This document shows positions 1 to 12,489 of a stretch of 64,000 nucleotides of DNA, piece after piece (position 1 is the stretch's first letter; the number at the start of each line of letters is the position of its first letter). The stretch is from positions 44,661,832-44,725,831 of the forward strand of contig NC_054082.1 of the NCBI RefSeq assembly GCF_017562075.2, given 5' to 3'. The translations under genes and the position numbers were made by a program. The stretch comes from Anopheles merus. Taxonomy: Eukaryota; Arthropoda; Insecta; Diptera; Culicidae. The notes below the pieces were generated by a model. The model had not been told where the DNA came from and ran no database searches. It saw nothing but the letters and a program-made list of their open reading frames with translations.

Positions 1-3000
1 AAAGAGTTCAAGCGTCCTGTAAATGTTGAGTGCTCGACGGTTGTGGGAGGTTTGGTATGAATTGCGTGAATCCGTACCCACTGTAAGATGTATAACCAAT
101 GTGATATAACTTATAATTCACGTGCCCACGAAGTTAGCAGGACCACTGGCAGGCACTCAGTCTGCTAACCGTCTGTTACTGAGTATGTCGGCTTTGTGGG
201 CTTACGGTGAAGCGCCAGGTACGCAAATCATGCATCTCGAAGACATTTTCCGGCCGGACACCTTTGTTCCATGATACTCGCTTACTGCGTACGAAAGCCA
301 TCTTAGTATCGTATACGACCGTATGGTAACTTCCTGTTTTTACGTGAATGGTTTGATATGGACAGAGAGAAAACAAATGTTTTCAGATCCAGTACCACTT
401 CCAGTTTTCCTCGTGTTTTACTCCTCATATCAATATTGATTGCACTTAGCGCCCTTCGCAATGATGGTCTATTGTGATTTTTATTTATTTAGCACACATC
501 CACATTCACACATACACACTTACGACACAAAAGACTGGTGGACGTGTGACAGATACAGTCCATTGTTTGTATCAGTTTTTTTGTATCTTTTCTCTCAATC
601 TCCAATCACAACTCACAAGCAGCGTGCATTAGACGCTATATAATATGAAAAAAAAAACATATTTGGGTATTTTTTTCCTACACCAAAAGGAAACGAAAAC
701 GAAATTTACATCTTCTTCACACAAAACGTGAACAAGGGTTAATGCGTGCAGGTTATTTGGCTAACCAAAACAATGTGTTGTGCAGATCGCGTCCTGAACG
801 TTTTCAGTGAAAGCGCCGAACACTATAAACTAAGGTGAACACGTCCTATGCAAAAATAAATACTCCGAAACAAGCACGAAAAACAATCAAGCTACTCCCG
901 TGGATGCGCTACTCGGTCTATTGATGCAGAAAGTAAAGAACACACTACACTGAACCAACGCAACAACCACTGTTCATGCTAACAGAGAGGTTAAATCTGC
1001 ATCGATAGCTCACCTCTAGATCAGATGTGCTTGTGCGTTTGAACTTGCGATCGTACCAAACGGGCAGTTGAAACAATAGAAACAGTATACCAAAGGCTTG
1101 AACACCGGGAATGCTGTCAAACCACCGATAACAGCGTTTTCGGGGAGACTTTGTTGCCAACCTTAATGGGATGTTGCTTGGTATGTGTGTGCCGTATTTG
1201 CTATAAAAAAAAACTCCTCAACCTAACGAGTCGAATACCGGCGTGATTGGGGAACAGGGAACGCTCTATTCAACAAACTTTTAAAATTGTTTTCATTCTT
1301 TTTTTACTTTGTTTCATTGGTGTGGCCACTGGTGTTGGTTGCTGCGGTTTTGATCGCTCAAGCGTATATGCCCGTTGTGGCATTTTTCCCCGTATTTCAT
1401 TCTGTTATTCCGTCCTTTTCAACTATGTCCGTATCCTGCTCCCATGTTTAATTTCCTGCTTTAACATAGTTATAGAGGTTTTGGCTGGATAGTAACAGGT
1501 TCACCTGCATTTGCCCGAGGATCTTCAGACAGTGACAGCGCCGTTGGGTCTAAAGAGTGTCCTGCTAAAAACATTACGGTTGTTGGTTATCCTCATTGCT
1601 TTTTTCAGCATGTTTCCTCTATGAAAGGGATACAAAAAAGTGCCACATAAAATAAAACCATCCACCAAGCACGTTCACACCTTGCCAACACAAGGAAATA
1701 CAAACACATCAACCGCAAAGAGACAATGTAGGCGAGTAATAGCAGCGAGTAGAATGCACACATCGTGCACTATGTTCAACGAACTGGACAGCATCCGGCA
1801 TACGTTGAGAAAGGTTTTCGCCCGTGTTTCGAATGTATGTCACACGGTGGACAGTGTGGTGTGCTGTGTTGAAATCGCTTCATCCTAGTAGAGTCTGGTG
1901 TGCACAAAGTACTAAACTTCACACACCACTACAATTGCGACCGAATACTGTCGCAGTTTGACCAGGGTGGTTTTTGGCCGTCGTTTTGCTAAAGGTGATA
2001 ATTCACCCCGATATGCCGGTATCGTTATCTGGCCTGCAACTTTTTTTTTCTTTTCAATGCACTGCAGCACACACAACGTCTTTATTAGCGTGCAAACTGT
2101 GATAGAGAAACGCAAAAAGCTACTACAAATTGAAGATAAAACCGGTGAAGAGAACCAATGCAAAATATTGTGTGCTTTTCTCTTCCTGTATTTTGTTTCG
2201 TTGATGTTCAGTTGGTGTTTGTGTTTGTACAATTAGCCTTTTAACTATTTACTGTTTTTGTTTCTTAAATCGTTGTCAGTAATATGTTTCATTTGGCTGG
2301 TAAAAAACTAATTACGCATTTAAAATAGAAATGCTCCATGTCCATAGCATAGCATGCAATACTTTGCACTCATTTAAACGAATAGCTCTTTTACTCAAAT
2401 CATGTTGTGCAGACTATTTTATTTGGAAAAATTCACCAACTCCAAGATTTGAAACTGCAACCAACCAGAACTCAACACGACGTAATGTTTGACTACCGTT
2501 CCCTTGATAGTTATTCAGTGGTATGTAAGAAATACAATCCTTTTCTCACTACGAAATCACTCGAGAAGTCAAATTGTGGGAATCAATAATTCTGTTTCTG
2601 TTTAAAAAACGCTCCTTCCATTCTTAATAAAAAACATTAAAAATTACCCAAATACGCATATTCAAAACAAAGTCACACTTGACGAAAACCGATAACTAGT
2701 TTACAATAACGAAATGGCAATGAAATCCCGGTAAGCTTATGGCAAAGATTTATAATGATTGTTTTGATGCTTAACAAGTTTATGGAATATCTTGTGCTAA
2801 TGGATCGTTATCATGTGGCAATGTATCGAAAATAATAAAGTTTAAAAATGTAGTTAATTTTTTTTTTCAATTGCATATTTACCTGATTTTAATTGACAAT
2901 AAATTTGCAGAATCTTACTAAAAACGGCTTAGGAATGAATTAACAATCAACTCACTAACAGTTGGATGTCATAAAAAGGAGTTTAACCGAATTCTATTCA

Positions 3001-3500
3001 ATTGCAGATACATGCCGCAATTGAAACAAAGCTCACTAAAATGATATTTAAAAAAAATCACGCATACTTCAGATCATATGTTCCTTAAAACTTAAATCAT
3101 CCAAAAAGATTTAACTCCATTTGGGATAGGCTTTTCAAAATCTTTGTCATATCAAATTCAAAAGATTTTCAAACTGAAATATTTGAATGAATATACTCAA
3201 TTTGTAAATTTAAGAATCAAACGATACGGAACAGTGCAGGAAGTTATGATAATAAGATATATTTGCAGCATCTCATTTTAGTGAAAATGTGAAATAGTGA
3301 TAGTCTCGCTCATTTTCCTTCTCTCTCTCGGCTCGCAAATTTTGAGTAATTTTCAACCCAGTGCTATGAATCGGTCGTATTTTCGACAATATTGTCAACG
3401 GCTATGGAGTTTTGTGAGACTCGGTTTCGTTGGATGCGATTTTGCTTTACAGGCAAACTGAAGATTGTTAACATACAATGGTGTTGAATAATTTATGCAA
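1..3500. other. Intergenic or intronic DNA, no supported gene
   Basis: The first 2 kb are moderately AT-rich and the rest strongly so. Open frames here are short (at most 106 codons), overlap on both strands, and show no recognisable domain. I see no TE terminus, tRNA or tandem array. Confidence 0.6.
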
Positions 3501-3504
3501 TTAC

Positions 3505-3609
3505 AGCTCCCATCAGGTGCAGATGCAGCATCACACCTGCATCGGACATCCGCACCACGCTTCATTCGACGGTCATCATTCCTACATGAGCGTTGCGTGT
3601 ATTTTCTAA
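3505..3609 (+). other. Exon-like His/Gln-rich open segment
   Basis: A GC-rich island sits in AT-rich DNA. It follows a splice-acceptor-like TTATGCAATTACAG ending at 3506. The frame starting at 3505 reads SSHQVQMQHHTCIGHPHHAS and continues to a TAA at 3607-3609. His/Gln richness resembles low-complexity parts of insect transcription factors. The only donor-like site is a weak GT near 3597. It could be a small or terminal exon of a gene with large introns, or chance. I do not recognise the protein. Confidence 0.25.
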
Positions 3610-4150
3610 GGCACTAGCACGAAAATATACATACAAGGACCACCAGTACCATATGCCGGTATGTACTGAGTAGGGCTGTGCGACTTTAAACAGGAATTCT
3701 TGTTGCGTTGTATCAAGTATACGGGGTTTTGACTACAAAAGAAACAGGCCCTTCTTTCAAAATTGTCCTTTTCATGTGTTGCATGCTGATCATTGACTGC
3801 ATTATAATGTACACTAAGATCGTTATTGTTACACTTTCCTTTGTACTTACCTTTCGTCATGCAGCATCTCTTAATTGTAAAGTTTTCATTTCAATTCCTA
3901 CATGTATGTTCCGTCTAAGTTAAACAGACGACCTAAATCCACTGCAGCACTTGTAGCGAGCAATGTGGTATATCCGTGGAAATAGCGAACATTAACCTCA
4001 CTCTTTCAGACTAGATTACAATCAATTATTAAAAGAATACATTATTAAAGCTGGTATCGAATCACCTGAGTACACAGCCATAGACATTATGATGCAAGAA
4101 CTGCTCAATTGATGATTTTGAGAGACTAAATTGCGTTTGATTTGCCACAC
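3610..4150. other. AT-rich DNA, nothing recognised
   Basis: Two overlapping short open frames on opposite strands, no domain, no repeat termini. Confidence 0.5.
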
Positions 4151-4152
4151 AT

Positions 4153-4245
4153 ACAGTTGACAGTTTGCGGCTGAAATCATGTCAACACTCTATCCACACG
4201 CCAAACTAGCCTGACATTTTCCGCACAAATTATTTCAGCAGGAAA
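4153..4245 (+). repeat. Diverged fragment of the unnamed ~525 bp repeat
   Basis: The order of motifs GACAGTTTGCGGCTGAAAT, GTCAACACTC and CCAAACTAGCC parallels 21255-21350, which reads GACAGTTGGAGGCTGATGTC, CAACACTCC and AAAACTAGCC. Orientation is the same as that copy. It is the oldest and shortest of three copies seen here. Confidence 0.5.
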
Positions 4246-4616
4246 CATATGTAAACAAATTGAAGCTTGCTGGCTACAAATAGAAAATGGAATGAAACGG
4301 ATATGAACCCATTTTAAAGCAAATCAAATTCAATCATGATAGAAATTGAGTTTTCGAATAATTTGCAACAAGTTTAAAAATAAGGTTTGATACTATATAA
4401 TAAATTGATTTATAAAAGATAGATTGACATCATTATAACTAAATTCGATGAAAGAACTGACACTTCAATAAATCTGTTTTGCACTTAAATAATTGTATTT
4501 TTTTTATAAAACATATATAAATTTGCGAGTAAAGTCTAATGCTTATGAACTACTTTATATACAAAAACAGAATGACGCAGGGAAAAAAAACATAACATAT
4601 TTTATATCGTTAGACA

Positions 4617-5170
4617 TCAATTGAGTACGCCTAGATCAATCATAACATCGTTGTTACCAACGATGTGGATGATATAGTTTGCAAACAAACGCAAAACACC
4701 TATTCTCTGTTCAGTACTAACTCCGGCTAGTACTGGGAATTGCAAACAGTTAAAAGAATCGGCACAACCTGGAGCTAACGCAGTAATTTTCTGTTGCAAT
4801 AGCTCCCAAGCCGCAGAAACTCTTCTGCAACATGAAAATTTATGCTCCAGGGTTTCCACGAACGGACAAAACAAACACGAGTTGGTAACAATTCGCCCCA
4901 TTCGGAAAAGGAGATCGCATGTTGGAATTTTTCCATTGACCAACAGGAAAAGTGTGGAACGTTGAAGGGATGATAAGGCTGGACAATTGACGTTTCTCCA
5001 GATCCTTTTCCAGCTGTGTTGTCGTGTCTCACGAACTATCTTAGCGTCTGGTAATCTGCTCGTAAGCATACGCCGCAACAGCCGAGACGATGGCCTTTGA
5101 CCGTATTCTGGTAGAACGTACGCAATTGTATTGTTGCTGGAGATATCATTTAGTAAACATTTGACAAGTC
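4617..5170 (-). mobile_element. Non-LTR retrotransposon fragment: C-terminal zinc-binding region of the RT ORF
   Basis: An open frame on the minus strand runs from about 5168 to a stop at 4617. Before the first possible start it already reads protein-like (LPEYGQRPSS, then a Trp/Arg-rich segment HSWKRIWRNV). It then has STLFLLVNGKIPTCDLLFRM, CLFC and ETLEHKFSCC. This spaced C-x2-C...H-x4-C pattern is the reverse-transcriptase zinc-binding domain found at the C-terminus of several insect non-LTR elements. The catalytic RT and endonuclease parts are absent, so it is a 5'-truncated remnant. The same family is seen at 52340-52610. The clade is uncertain (I/Jockey-type lineages are possible). Confidence 0.75.
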
Positions 5171-5699
5171 ATACATTAAATAATCTCTGAAAATAATCAA
5201 ACGAATAGTAGAACTAACGTTTAAAAGCAAAACTAATTTAAATAATTGAAACAACGAAGAAGAAAGTTGCATAACTCCAGCACCTCTTAACAATACTCTG
5301 GTTAGTGAGGATTTTGAAAAATGTTTTTCTTTGTTCGTTTCAAACACGTTTTTGCTTTCACAAACTGAATGAAAAGACGTGATCGTTAGGATTTTGTTTG
5401 TCCTTTGAGGATTGGTGGAAACATATGATCTTGAACGATAGATGCAAAAAAGAAGCAGCAAGTTGGGAATTCTTTCTTTCTCCTATTTTGAAAGTTGTGT
5501 CTTATTGCCAGAAACTGCAGTTTAATTCAATACTTTCATGCATTATCTTATATTTTATATGTTTATCCCAGAATAATTTTATTTCATGACTGCTTTTTAC
5601 AGTTGTTCCAAAACATTGTTAAAACATTTTGCGTATTTGCGAAGTAACATAAACCAATTTTCATTCAATAGCGCATTGGTATTCAAACGTACATTCTAG

Positions 5700-5881
5700 C
5701 AATTATATATATTATTATATTATTATAATATTATTATTATATTATTATTATTATTATATTATTATAATAATTATTATAACCTGCGTTATATTATTATTAT
5801 TATATATAACATTATATTATTATATTATATATATATATTATATATAACAATATTATTATTATATTATTATAACCTGCGGCT
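5700..5881. repeat. ATT/TA low-complexity microsatellite
   Basis: About 180 bp is almost entirely A and T in ATT and TATA steps. The exception is the 15-mer TTATTATAACCTGCG, which occurs twice (5771-5785 and 5865-5879), so the tract seems to have grown partly by a ~94 bp duplication. Confidence 0.9.
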
Positions 5882-5924
5882 AAAAGTATGATTAAAAACA
5901 TTATTATTAAACGCATGTGCACGA

Positions 5925-6700
5925 TCAGATCACGAGATTCAAAAAATTGTTACTGAAGTGTGGGATAGCAAATTGATGCCTTATGAATAGAAACTAGGTA
6001 TCATCTGCTTCATATTGAAGAAAGGAGATAAGTTGAACTACAGGGGTATTACAGAGTTGAATACCGCCTGTAAAATATTCTCCCTGATCCTTCAGGATTG
6101 TCTGGTACCTCACGTCGAAGAAATAATTGTAAACTATCAAAGAGGATTCCGGAAAATTAATAATCAGATTTTTACCATTTCGCAGATCTTGGAGAAGATG
6201 CCAGACTACAGACACAACACGTGCCATCTCTTTATTGACTTCAATGCTGCATATGATAGCATTGGCAGGGTAAAACTATACGTCGCTATGAGCTATTTTG
6301 GAATCCCGGCCACATTGATAAGGGTAGTTAGAATGATTATGACCAGCGTCACTTGCCAGGTGATGGTGTATGGTAAATTCTCAGGGCCTGACATACAGAT
6401 AGGTAAATGCACTTTTAAGGTCGTCCCAAAATTCACCTATCTTGGTTCAAAGGTCAGCAACGGCAATAGCATGGAAGCTGAGTTGCGCACAAAGAGGCTA
6501 GCTACCAACCGGTAATTCTACAGTCTGAGATAGCAGTTCACCTCAAAGAATCTGTCGCGACGGACGAAGCTGGGACTATATAGCACTTAAATAGTACCGG
6601 TACACACATACGCCTCTGAGACATGGACACTGTCCAAATCTGACGAAACCCTCTTGGCCGCGTTTGAGAGGAGGAAGACAATACGAACAATTTTGCTACA
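5925..6700 (+). mobile_element. Dead non-LTR retrotransposon RT with its catalytic core deleted
   Basis: The frame reads KIVTEVWDS, LMPYE, a TAG stop at 5988-5990 where a Trp codon is expected, then LKKGDKLNYRGITELNTACK (6015 on), the canonical start of RT fingers in RTE-like insect elements. HLFIDFNAAYDSI carries the first catalytic motif. The text then passes from KFSGP directly to a segment near IGKCTFKVVPKFTYLGSKVS, which in relatives lies after the YADD box, so the palm core is missing. After a stop near 6513-6515, thumb text continues in pieces (FTSKNLSRRTKLGLYST, YASETWTLSKSDETLLAAFE) to about 6700. Clade placement (RTE-like) is from memory of related proteins. The element is certainly non-functional. 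Confidence 0.85.
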
Positions 6701-6709
6701 GAGCGAGAA

Positions 6710-8245
6710 CGAACTGTATAAGTTACATATTAGAATGTGACTGTAAAACTGTATAAAAGTTTTTGACTGGCGTTGGAAAATGTTTTGCCTTTTATAAGTG
6801 CAAAATAATTTTCCTGAAAATATAAAGTAAACCCTCATTTGTTTCAAACACAGACACTCTAACACGAAACAAATTGCAAGCAAAGGAGGAACTGATAGAG
6901 GATGAAAACGGCAAGCAAAAGAGGAATCATGAAAAAATGCAGTAAAACATTACAATGTAAATTTATTCCTATCAGTTTACAGCTGGTGTGACTGCAAGGT
7001 CTGATATGGTAAGGTAACTGATTATACTGATAAAAAATACAGATCTTCACGGACAAGGAAGGGTCGGTTCGACGAAACGGAAGTTAAACGATAGTGAACG
7101 GAGGAAATCCACAGACGACTGCCAAATTTCTAAATTGAGCTGATTGTAAACGGATGCTTAAGACGAAAAAAAAATTATACGAAAAAGACGATTGCGCACG
7201 ACAACTAAATTGAGTTGTTCTTCTAACCATTGCTAAGAAATATAAAAGAGACTTTGCTGCAACTTTATCTCGCAGCTTTTAAGACATGCCTAAAATTGTG
7301 TGGTAATTTTTTTTTGAAAGTTTTTAAATTTCTTTTGGTTTAATGCTTCTTTGTTCGCACGAATATATCACCGATCAGGGTCATACAATTTGAGTCAACC
7401 TTTCTGGGATTTCTGTAGTATGGGCCTTGCTGTCGCATTTCTTATTGATTGATTAAGATGCAAGCACATGCTCGAGGATAAAAAGTTGGTGGTTTACGGT
7501 TAACAAGAAAAATGTTCGTCAACAATAAATTTAACAAATATTTAGGCATCGTAAAAATTTGAGAACATATTAAAAAACTTTATATTTTCGTTAAACTTAT
7601 TAAACTCTATTAATTAAACTTATTAAACTTATTAATTCTATTCCGTAAACATAGTTCCTTCATGATCTAATTATATTCGACTACTGCCGCAATGTGTAAT
7701 TCAGTCAAAATAATCTTTCATGTGTACGTTACGTACAGTGACAGTAACGAACACATGCAAAACTCTTCTAATATTTTCATAGACGCAACTCGTTTCTTCT
7801 TTGCATTACTTTTCTCTTGATCTTTGATCTTGCATCTTTGTAATGGCAATCGCTTATTTTTGCTTTATTTTTACAGTTATGTCTTTTCTTGAAGGTACAT
7901 TTCAGTTTTTCCTTCCCTATTCCGCATTCCTCGTGTTGCATAAAATGTAAAAAATAGAATTTCCTTATCGTTTCGGTGTATCAAGAGTTGGAAGCTTCAA
8001 CGGGGGTTAGCGTACTGTGAACTGTATCCTTTGCATCGTCCCAAATTTTTGTTGGTGGTATCTTGTAGGTTACATCAAATGCCTAAAATGGCACACGGCT
8101 TTTTTTTAATTGTCTCGCCATTTTGCTATGTTTGGCTGGAAAATATTATTCATACAAACGCATTGAACTCGGTTGTATATTGTGCATTTGTTATAACTTT
8201 TACCCGGTTTTGATTGTTTTGATTTTTTTCGGTATTATTTTGAAA
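6710..8245. other. AT-rich DNA, no gene recognised
   Basis: No domain-bearing frame, terminus or array seen. Short homopolymers and repeated TTAAACTTATTAA-type runs near 7590-7640 are simple sequence. Confidence 0.5.
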
Positions 8246-8250
8246 AATTC

Positions 8251-8451
8251 TTCTTTGCCACAACAACCGCTCACAACACGGTCAAGGCCTGCCAGTACCC
8301 ACTAATGAAGTGAGCTTGGCTTTCAGTGACTTATTGTTACCATAGCAGGATAGTCAGTCCTACGTATGGGGGCACGGTCTATTCGGGACTTGAACCCATG
8401 ACGGGCATGTTGTTACGTCGTACGAGTTGACGACTGTACCACCAGACCGGC
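8251..8451 (-). mobile_element. SINE200-like tRNA-derived SINE
   Basis: Full-length copy in reverse. The tail complement TTCTTTGCCACAACAACCG is on the left and the head complement ACTGTACCACCAGACCGGC on the right. The B box is seen as its complement GGACTTGAACCC (about 8388-8399). No clear target duplication remains, so it is an older copy. Confidence 0.9.
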
Positions 8452-8459
8452 AACACTAC

Positions 8460-11400
8460 TTTTCTGTATGTTCACACAACAAGAGATCTTTAGTCAGGTA
8501 GCTATGTTCAGGGCTTATGGCTATGTAAACCTCAGTCACACCATTAAATTCATCGATACATCAAAATTACTGAGTGTCGGTATTTAAAGTGATTGCAAAA
8601 TCCTTCAACAATAACCCATCATCACATAAACCAAAAGCCAAGGGTGATGGTGGTTTTCTATGATGATCGATGAGTTTTCACTTCTTTGTAATGGAATCCT
8701 CCCCTTACATATACTATCATACATTTATACATCAAGCATCAAATTTATCAAAACGTAACCACAACATCCTTCACCCCAATCTCTGTGTGCCGCATGTGAT
8801 TTTGGTCAAAAATTTTGATCCTATTTTAAAGCCTATCATTTTTCTTTTCCTTCTGTTCGTCCCTTACTATTGCTTCTTTCTCATTTTAACACACTATCTT
8901 ATATTCTCAGTGAAAGTCGAAGGTTGGTTCATTACTCTCTCACTGTGGTATACTTCCCGCAGTCTCAGAGTCGTTGAATGTTGAATAGGAATACGTGGCA
9001 CCTAAGGCTCGATTTCATCCCAACTGGCGTGAAGCCTTACCCCACTATGAACATTATGACCAGAATGCGAGGTGAAAAAAAAGTGAGTATAAAAAAGAAC
9101 GCAAACACACATACTCACTTGCTCACGTTGCTTCTTGTTTTTTTTTTTATCAATCCTGTGAAGGTTGAACTTTTTTGCTGCCTACACTTACGAGCAAGCT
9201 GAAACGGCAAGCAATGTGTTTGCGATTTATTGACACAAATTGGTTGGCATCGTTTACTGGGCGATGAGAGAAGGCTGGAGTATGAGTAAGGTGATTTGGT
9301 GTGAGGTATTTTATTGATACTTCCGTTGATAATTTCATTTCATGACCACAAACCATCGGTCATGATACCGGTCGAAACGTTAAAGGTACCTCGCATGTAA
9401 GGGATGGTGGCTGGAAGTGGATTGAAACCGATATCTATTCAATTTATTTACTGGGTCGAAAATCAACTGTTGATTTGTAGAGCAGCTTTGACTCAATCGG
9501 TTTAGATAAATACTATGCATTTATTTTTTACCGGTATTTTTTGGGATATGCGATAGCTCTTATACGCGAGTTAGGATATACAAGGTTTTCTAGATTTGAT
9601 AGTTCTTCGAGCAAATAATACTGATTTGACACATCAATCGGCAAAAGGAAAACCAATTCTCTTATGTTTTCAATAATCATTTAAACATGCATTAAACAGT
9701 AATCTACAGTCAGGCTCATCTCATCTCACCTACCACATCAAGCAAAAGCATACAATATTGATCTATATTTTGACTAAAACTCGGATGGTTGGTTGATTTT
9801 AGAATTTTAGAAGAGAACCCTGGCGATTAACCTGGCCTTGGGCACATGTACTAGATAAATATCTTTAACACTAACTGCATGCAGTGGTGGATATTTAAAA
9901 TCGGACACTTCCAATTCGTACGCTCTCCCTACCATGAAGATTAGGCACGGTTTATTTTAATAGGTAAAATTTTGCAAAAACAAAACGGATTCAAACATAT
10001 TACTTTCATTCAAGCAAAATGCAGTACAAACCATACATTCCAGAAATTAATAATATTGATTTTGTTAATACAAGAAACCGTGCCGAATCTGACCGTTGTG
10101 CAATCGAAGACGAGAATTGTGTTATTGGACAGAGTAGTTTAATCCATCTAACGGTAATTAAGCGGTAGATAGCAGTATCTATTCATAACAATGACTATTG
10201 TTATAAACAAGTGGATAGTTGTAAACCCTGTAAGGTGGATTCAATAAGATTTCGATAGTTGAATACACTGAATCATGTTTTTCAATCGTACTCAACCAAG
10301 TGAAATGTAGCATAATTTGTATTCATTCAAACTCGTTTATCTAAAATCGTTCTTTCAGGTTACACATTTCACCGTTGTGGACAACATTTATGCTTTACTT
10401 GGTAGTTTTTGTCCGCCCGTCAATTGAAAACTTTTTCCATCAAGATTGTTTCGGTCAATACTATTTTCACCTTCACAAGTAGCGGCTTTTGGTCTGCAGA
10501 AAAAGAAAGGAAGATAAACAACACGTTTTGGTAGTGCAATGAAGAAATGGATGGACAGAAAGAGAACGGAAAAAATGAGAACATCGAAAAGTAATTGAAA
10601 TTAAAAATGGCATTTCAATAATTGGAACCACAGTTGCTGACCAAAACCACCAACTGTAATTGATGGCAGACCACAGGCGGGATAGGGCAAAGATGTTAAA
10701 GACAGGAACAAAAATAAGTGAGAAAAATAACATACTTTCAATGGTTGCAGACGTTTGTGGGTGCTTTCTTTTGTGTCTCAAAACGTTGCACCAATTTCTC
10801 ACCGGAAGCCATCAACTGATGATTATGAGCTCGACAACGTTACGGATGATTGAACACACTCACATACAAGCACACGAGAGCCAGACGGCGCGATATAGGA
10901 AACCATAGGAAAACACTCGTACCTTTGCAACGTTAACGTCGGAGTGCTTACGTACCGAATTTTGTGTCGCACAGAAACATAAATCCTGCCTCAGTGCACT
11001 AAGAGTTGAACCATGGCACGTTTCATTGCATCGTCTCATGTGCTGAAGAAAACGAACATTTCGTATTGAACAACAAAACTGATAAAAATGTCACCCAAAG
11101 GGAATCGAAACTGCCATTGACAGTCGGCACCTAATGCTAGCTAAGAAAAGTGTCAATCCTTTGCACTGGGATCCAAAGAGTTCAATTTCTTCCAAACTCT
11201 AGTCGTTCGAACTGTGGTTGGAAGGTGTGTTTAATCTAAACTCTCTTTCACTCACATAATAAGATTTCACAATAATATCTTCTATTTCTAGTCAACCTTT
11301 CCCTTCCTGTTTCTCGTGGCATAAACCCCGAGTCAAGCCGCAGTAAGAGAGGTGCTAGTCATAAGTACTACTTCAGGTTTGGCACGCTACCACAACTATA

Positions 11401-12285
11401 AAAGGACGATGTGACGCTGAGTTAACCGGAAATCAGAAGTAACAAAAATAACTTTGACCGAGCTTCCGTTATTATAACGCACATAAACCAACTCAATCAA
11501 CCCCTCGTTTATGGACGAAAAAGTCGGCTATAAAGCCTTCAACCCTGGGGTGGCGAGTGGCTATCGGCACAGCTTGGTTTTGATGTTTGTGTGCACGTGT
11601 TTGGTTTCTTAAAAAAAGAAGATGTGGGTGATGTGTGGTTTAGAAAATTGTCGAAGCTCATACCGCATTGGATTAGACAAAAAACGAACTCCTTGTTTTA
11701 TTTGCCCATACCGAGCTTTAGATGTAACAGCGAGCAGCCTAAGTGCATTGTGGAAGAGCTAATTCACCAAACTATTTGTCAGCACAAATAAGCGCATTTG
11801 TTAGTATTAAAATATTTCACTTATCACACTTTATTCGCGTTGTACAGAACGTAACATGCATGTAACGGAGTGATAAGGATAGACATTAAATTAAAAATAA
11901 TTATAAAATAAAACAGAAATGGTTTGCCTATCGCTCTCAACTGTCTCGTTCTTTGCTTTTGTTCCCTTGTATTCATTCACAACATCTTATCTGAATTTTT
12001 TCATTCTCAGCCTCATAAGCCCTCACCCACAAACGCGATTGGTTTCCACCGTGTTTCAGCTACAATCGGATTCGCCCGATCGTTTCCATACTCGCTGCAC
12101 CTTTCGCCTGTGGTTATCGTGGTATTCGCCCACTATACCACTTATCGTTGCAGGGCTCGCTTATGTTCGTTTAGTAACACTACTATTATTACTAAAACCG
12201 CTAATGCTACAATTAATTTTATATTTGTTATTTAAAGCTTTCTTTACAAACATTTAGATTTTTATCCTACGCAATAATAGATGAA
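8460..12285. other. Intergenic DNA, no supported gene
   Basis: Open frames up to 112 codons are present but overlap other frames and have no domain. TATA-like motifs (CTATAAAAGG near 11397 and GGCTATAAAGCC near 11525) lie in a slightly GC-richer stretch, but no coding exon follows that I can support. Confidence 0.5.
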
Positions 12286-12289
12286 ATAG

Positions 12290-12484
12290 CTGGTCTCGTA
12301 GTAAAGTCGTTAAATCGTACGACTTAACAACATGCTTGTCATGAATTCCAGCCCCGAATAGGCTGTGCCCACATATGTAGGACTGGCTATCCTACTGCGG
12401 GTAATCAATAAGTCACTGAAAGCCAAACCTATCTATCAGTGGTACTGGCAGGCCTTGACCGGCAACGGTTGTTGTGCCAAAAAG
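12290..12484 (+). mobile_element. SINE200-like SINE, mutated
   Basis: Head TGGTCTCGTAGTAAAGTCGT, B-box region GAATTCCAGCCCC (degenerate), and tail CCGGCAACGGTTGTTGTGCC all occur in the right order and spacing. Several substitutions in the promoter boxes suggest an inactive copy. Confidence 0.88.
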
Positions 12485-12489
12485 TAAAA

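Noticed and set aside
11390..11560. Core promoter with two TATA boxes
   Set aside because: TATA-like motifs are common in AT-rich DNA and no supported exon lies downstream.
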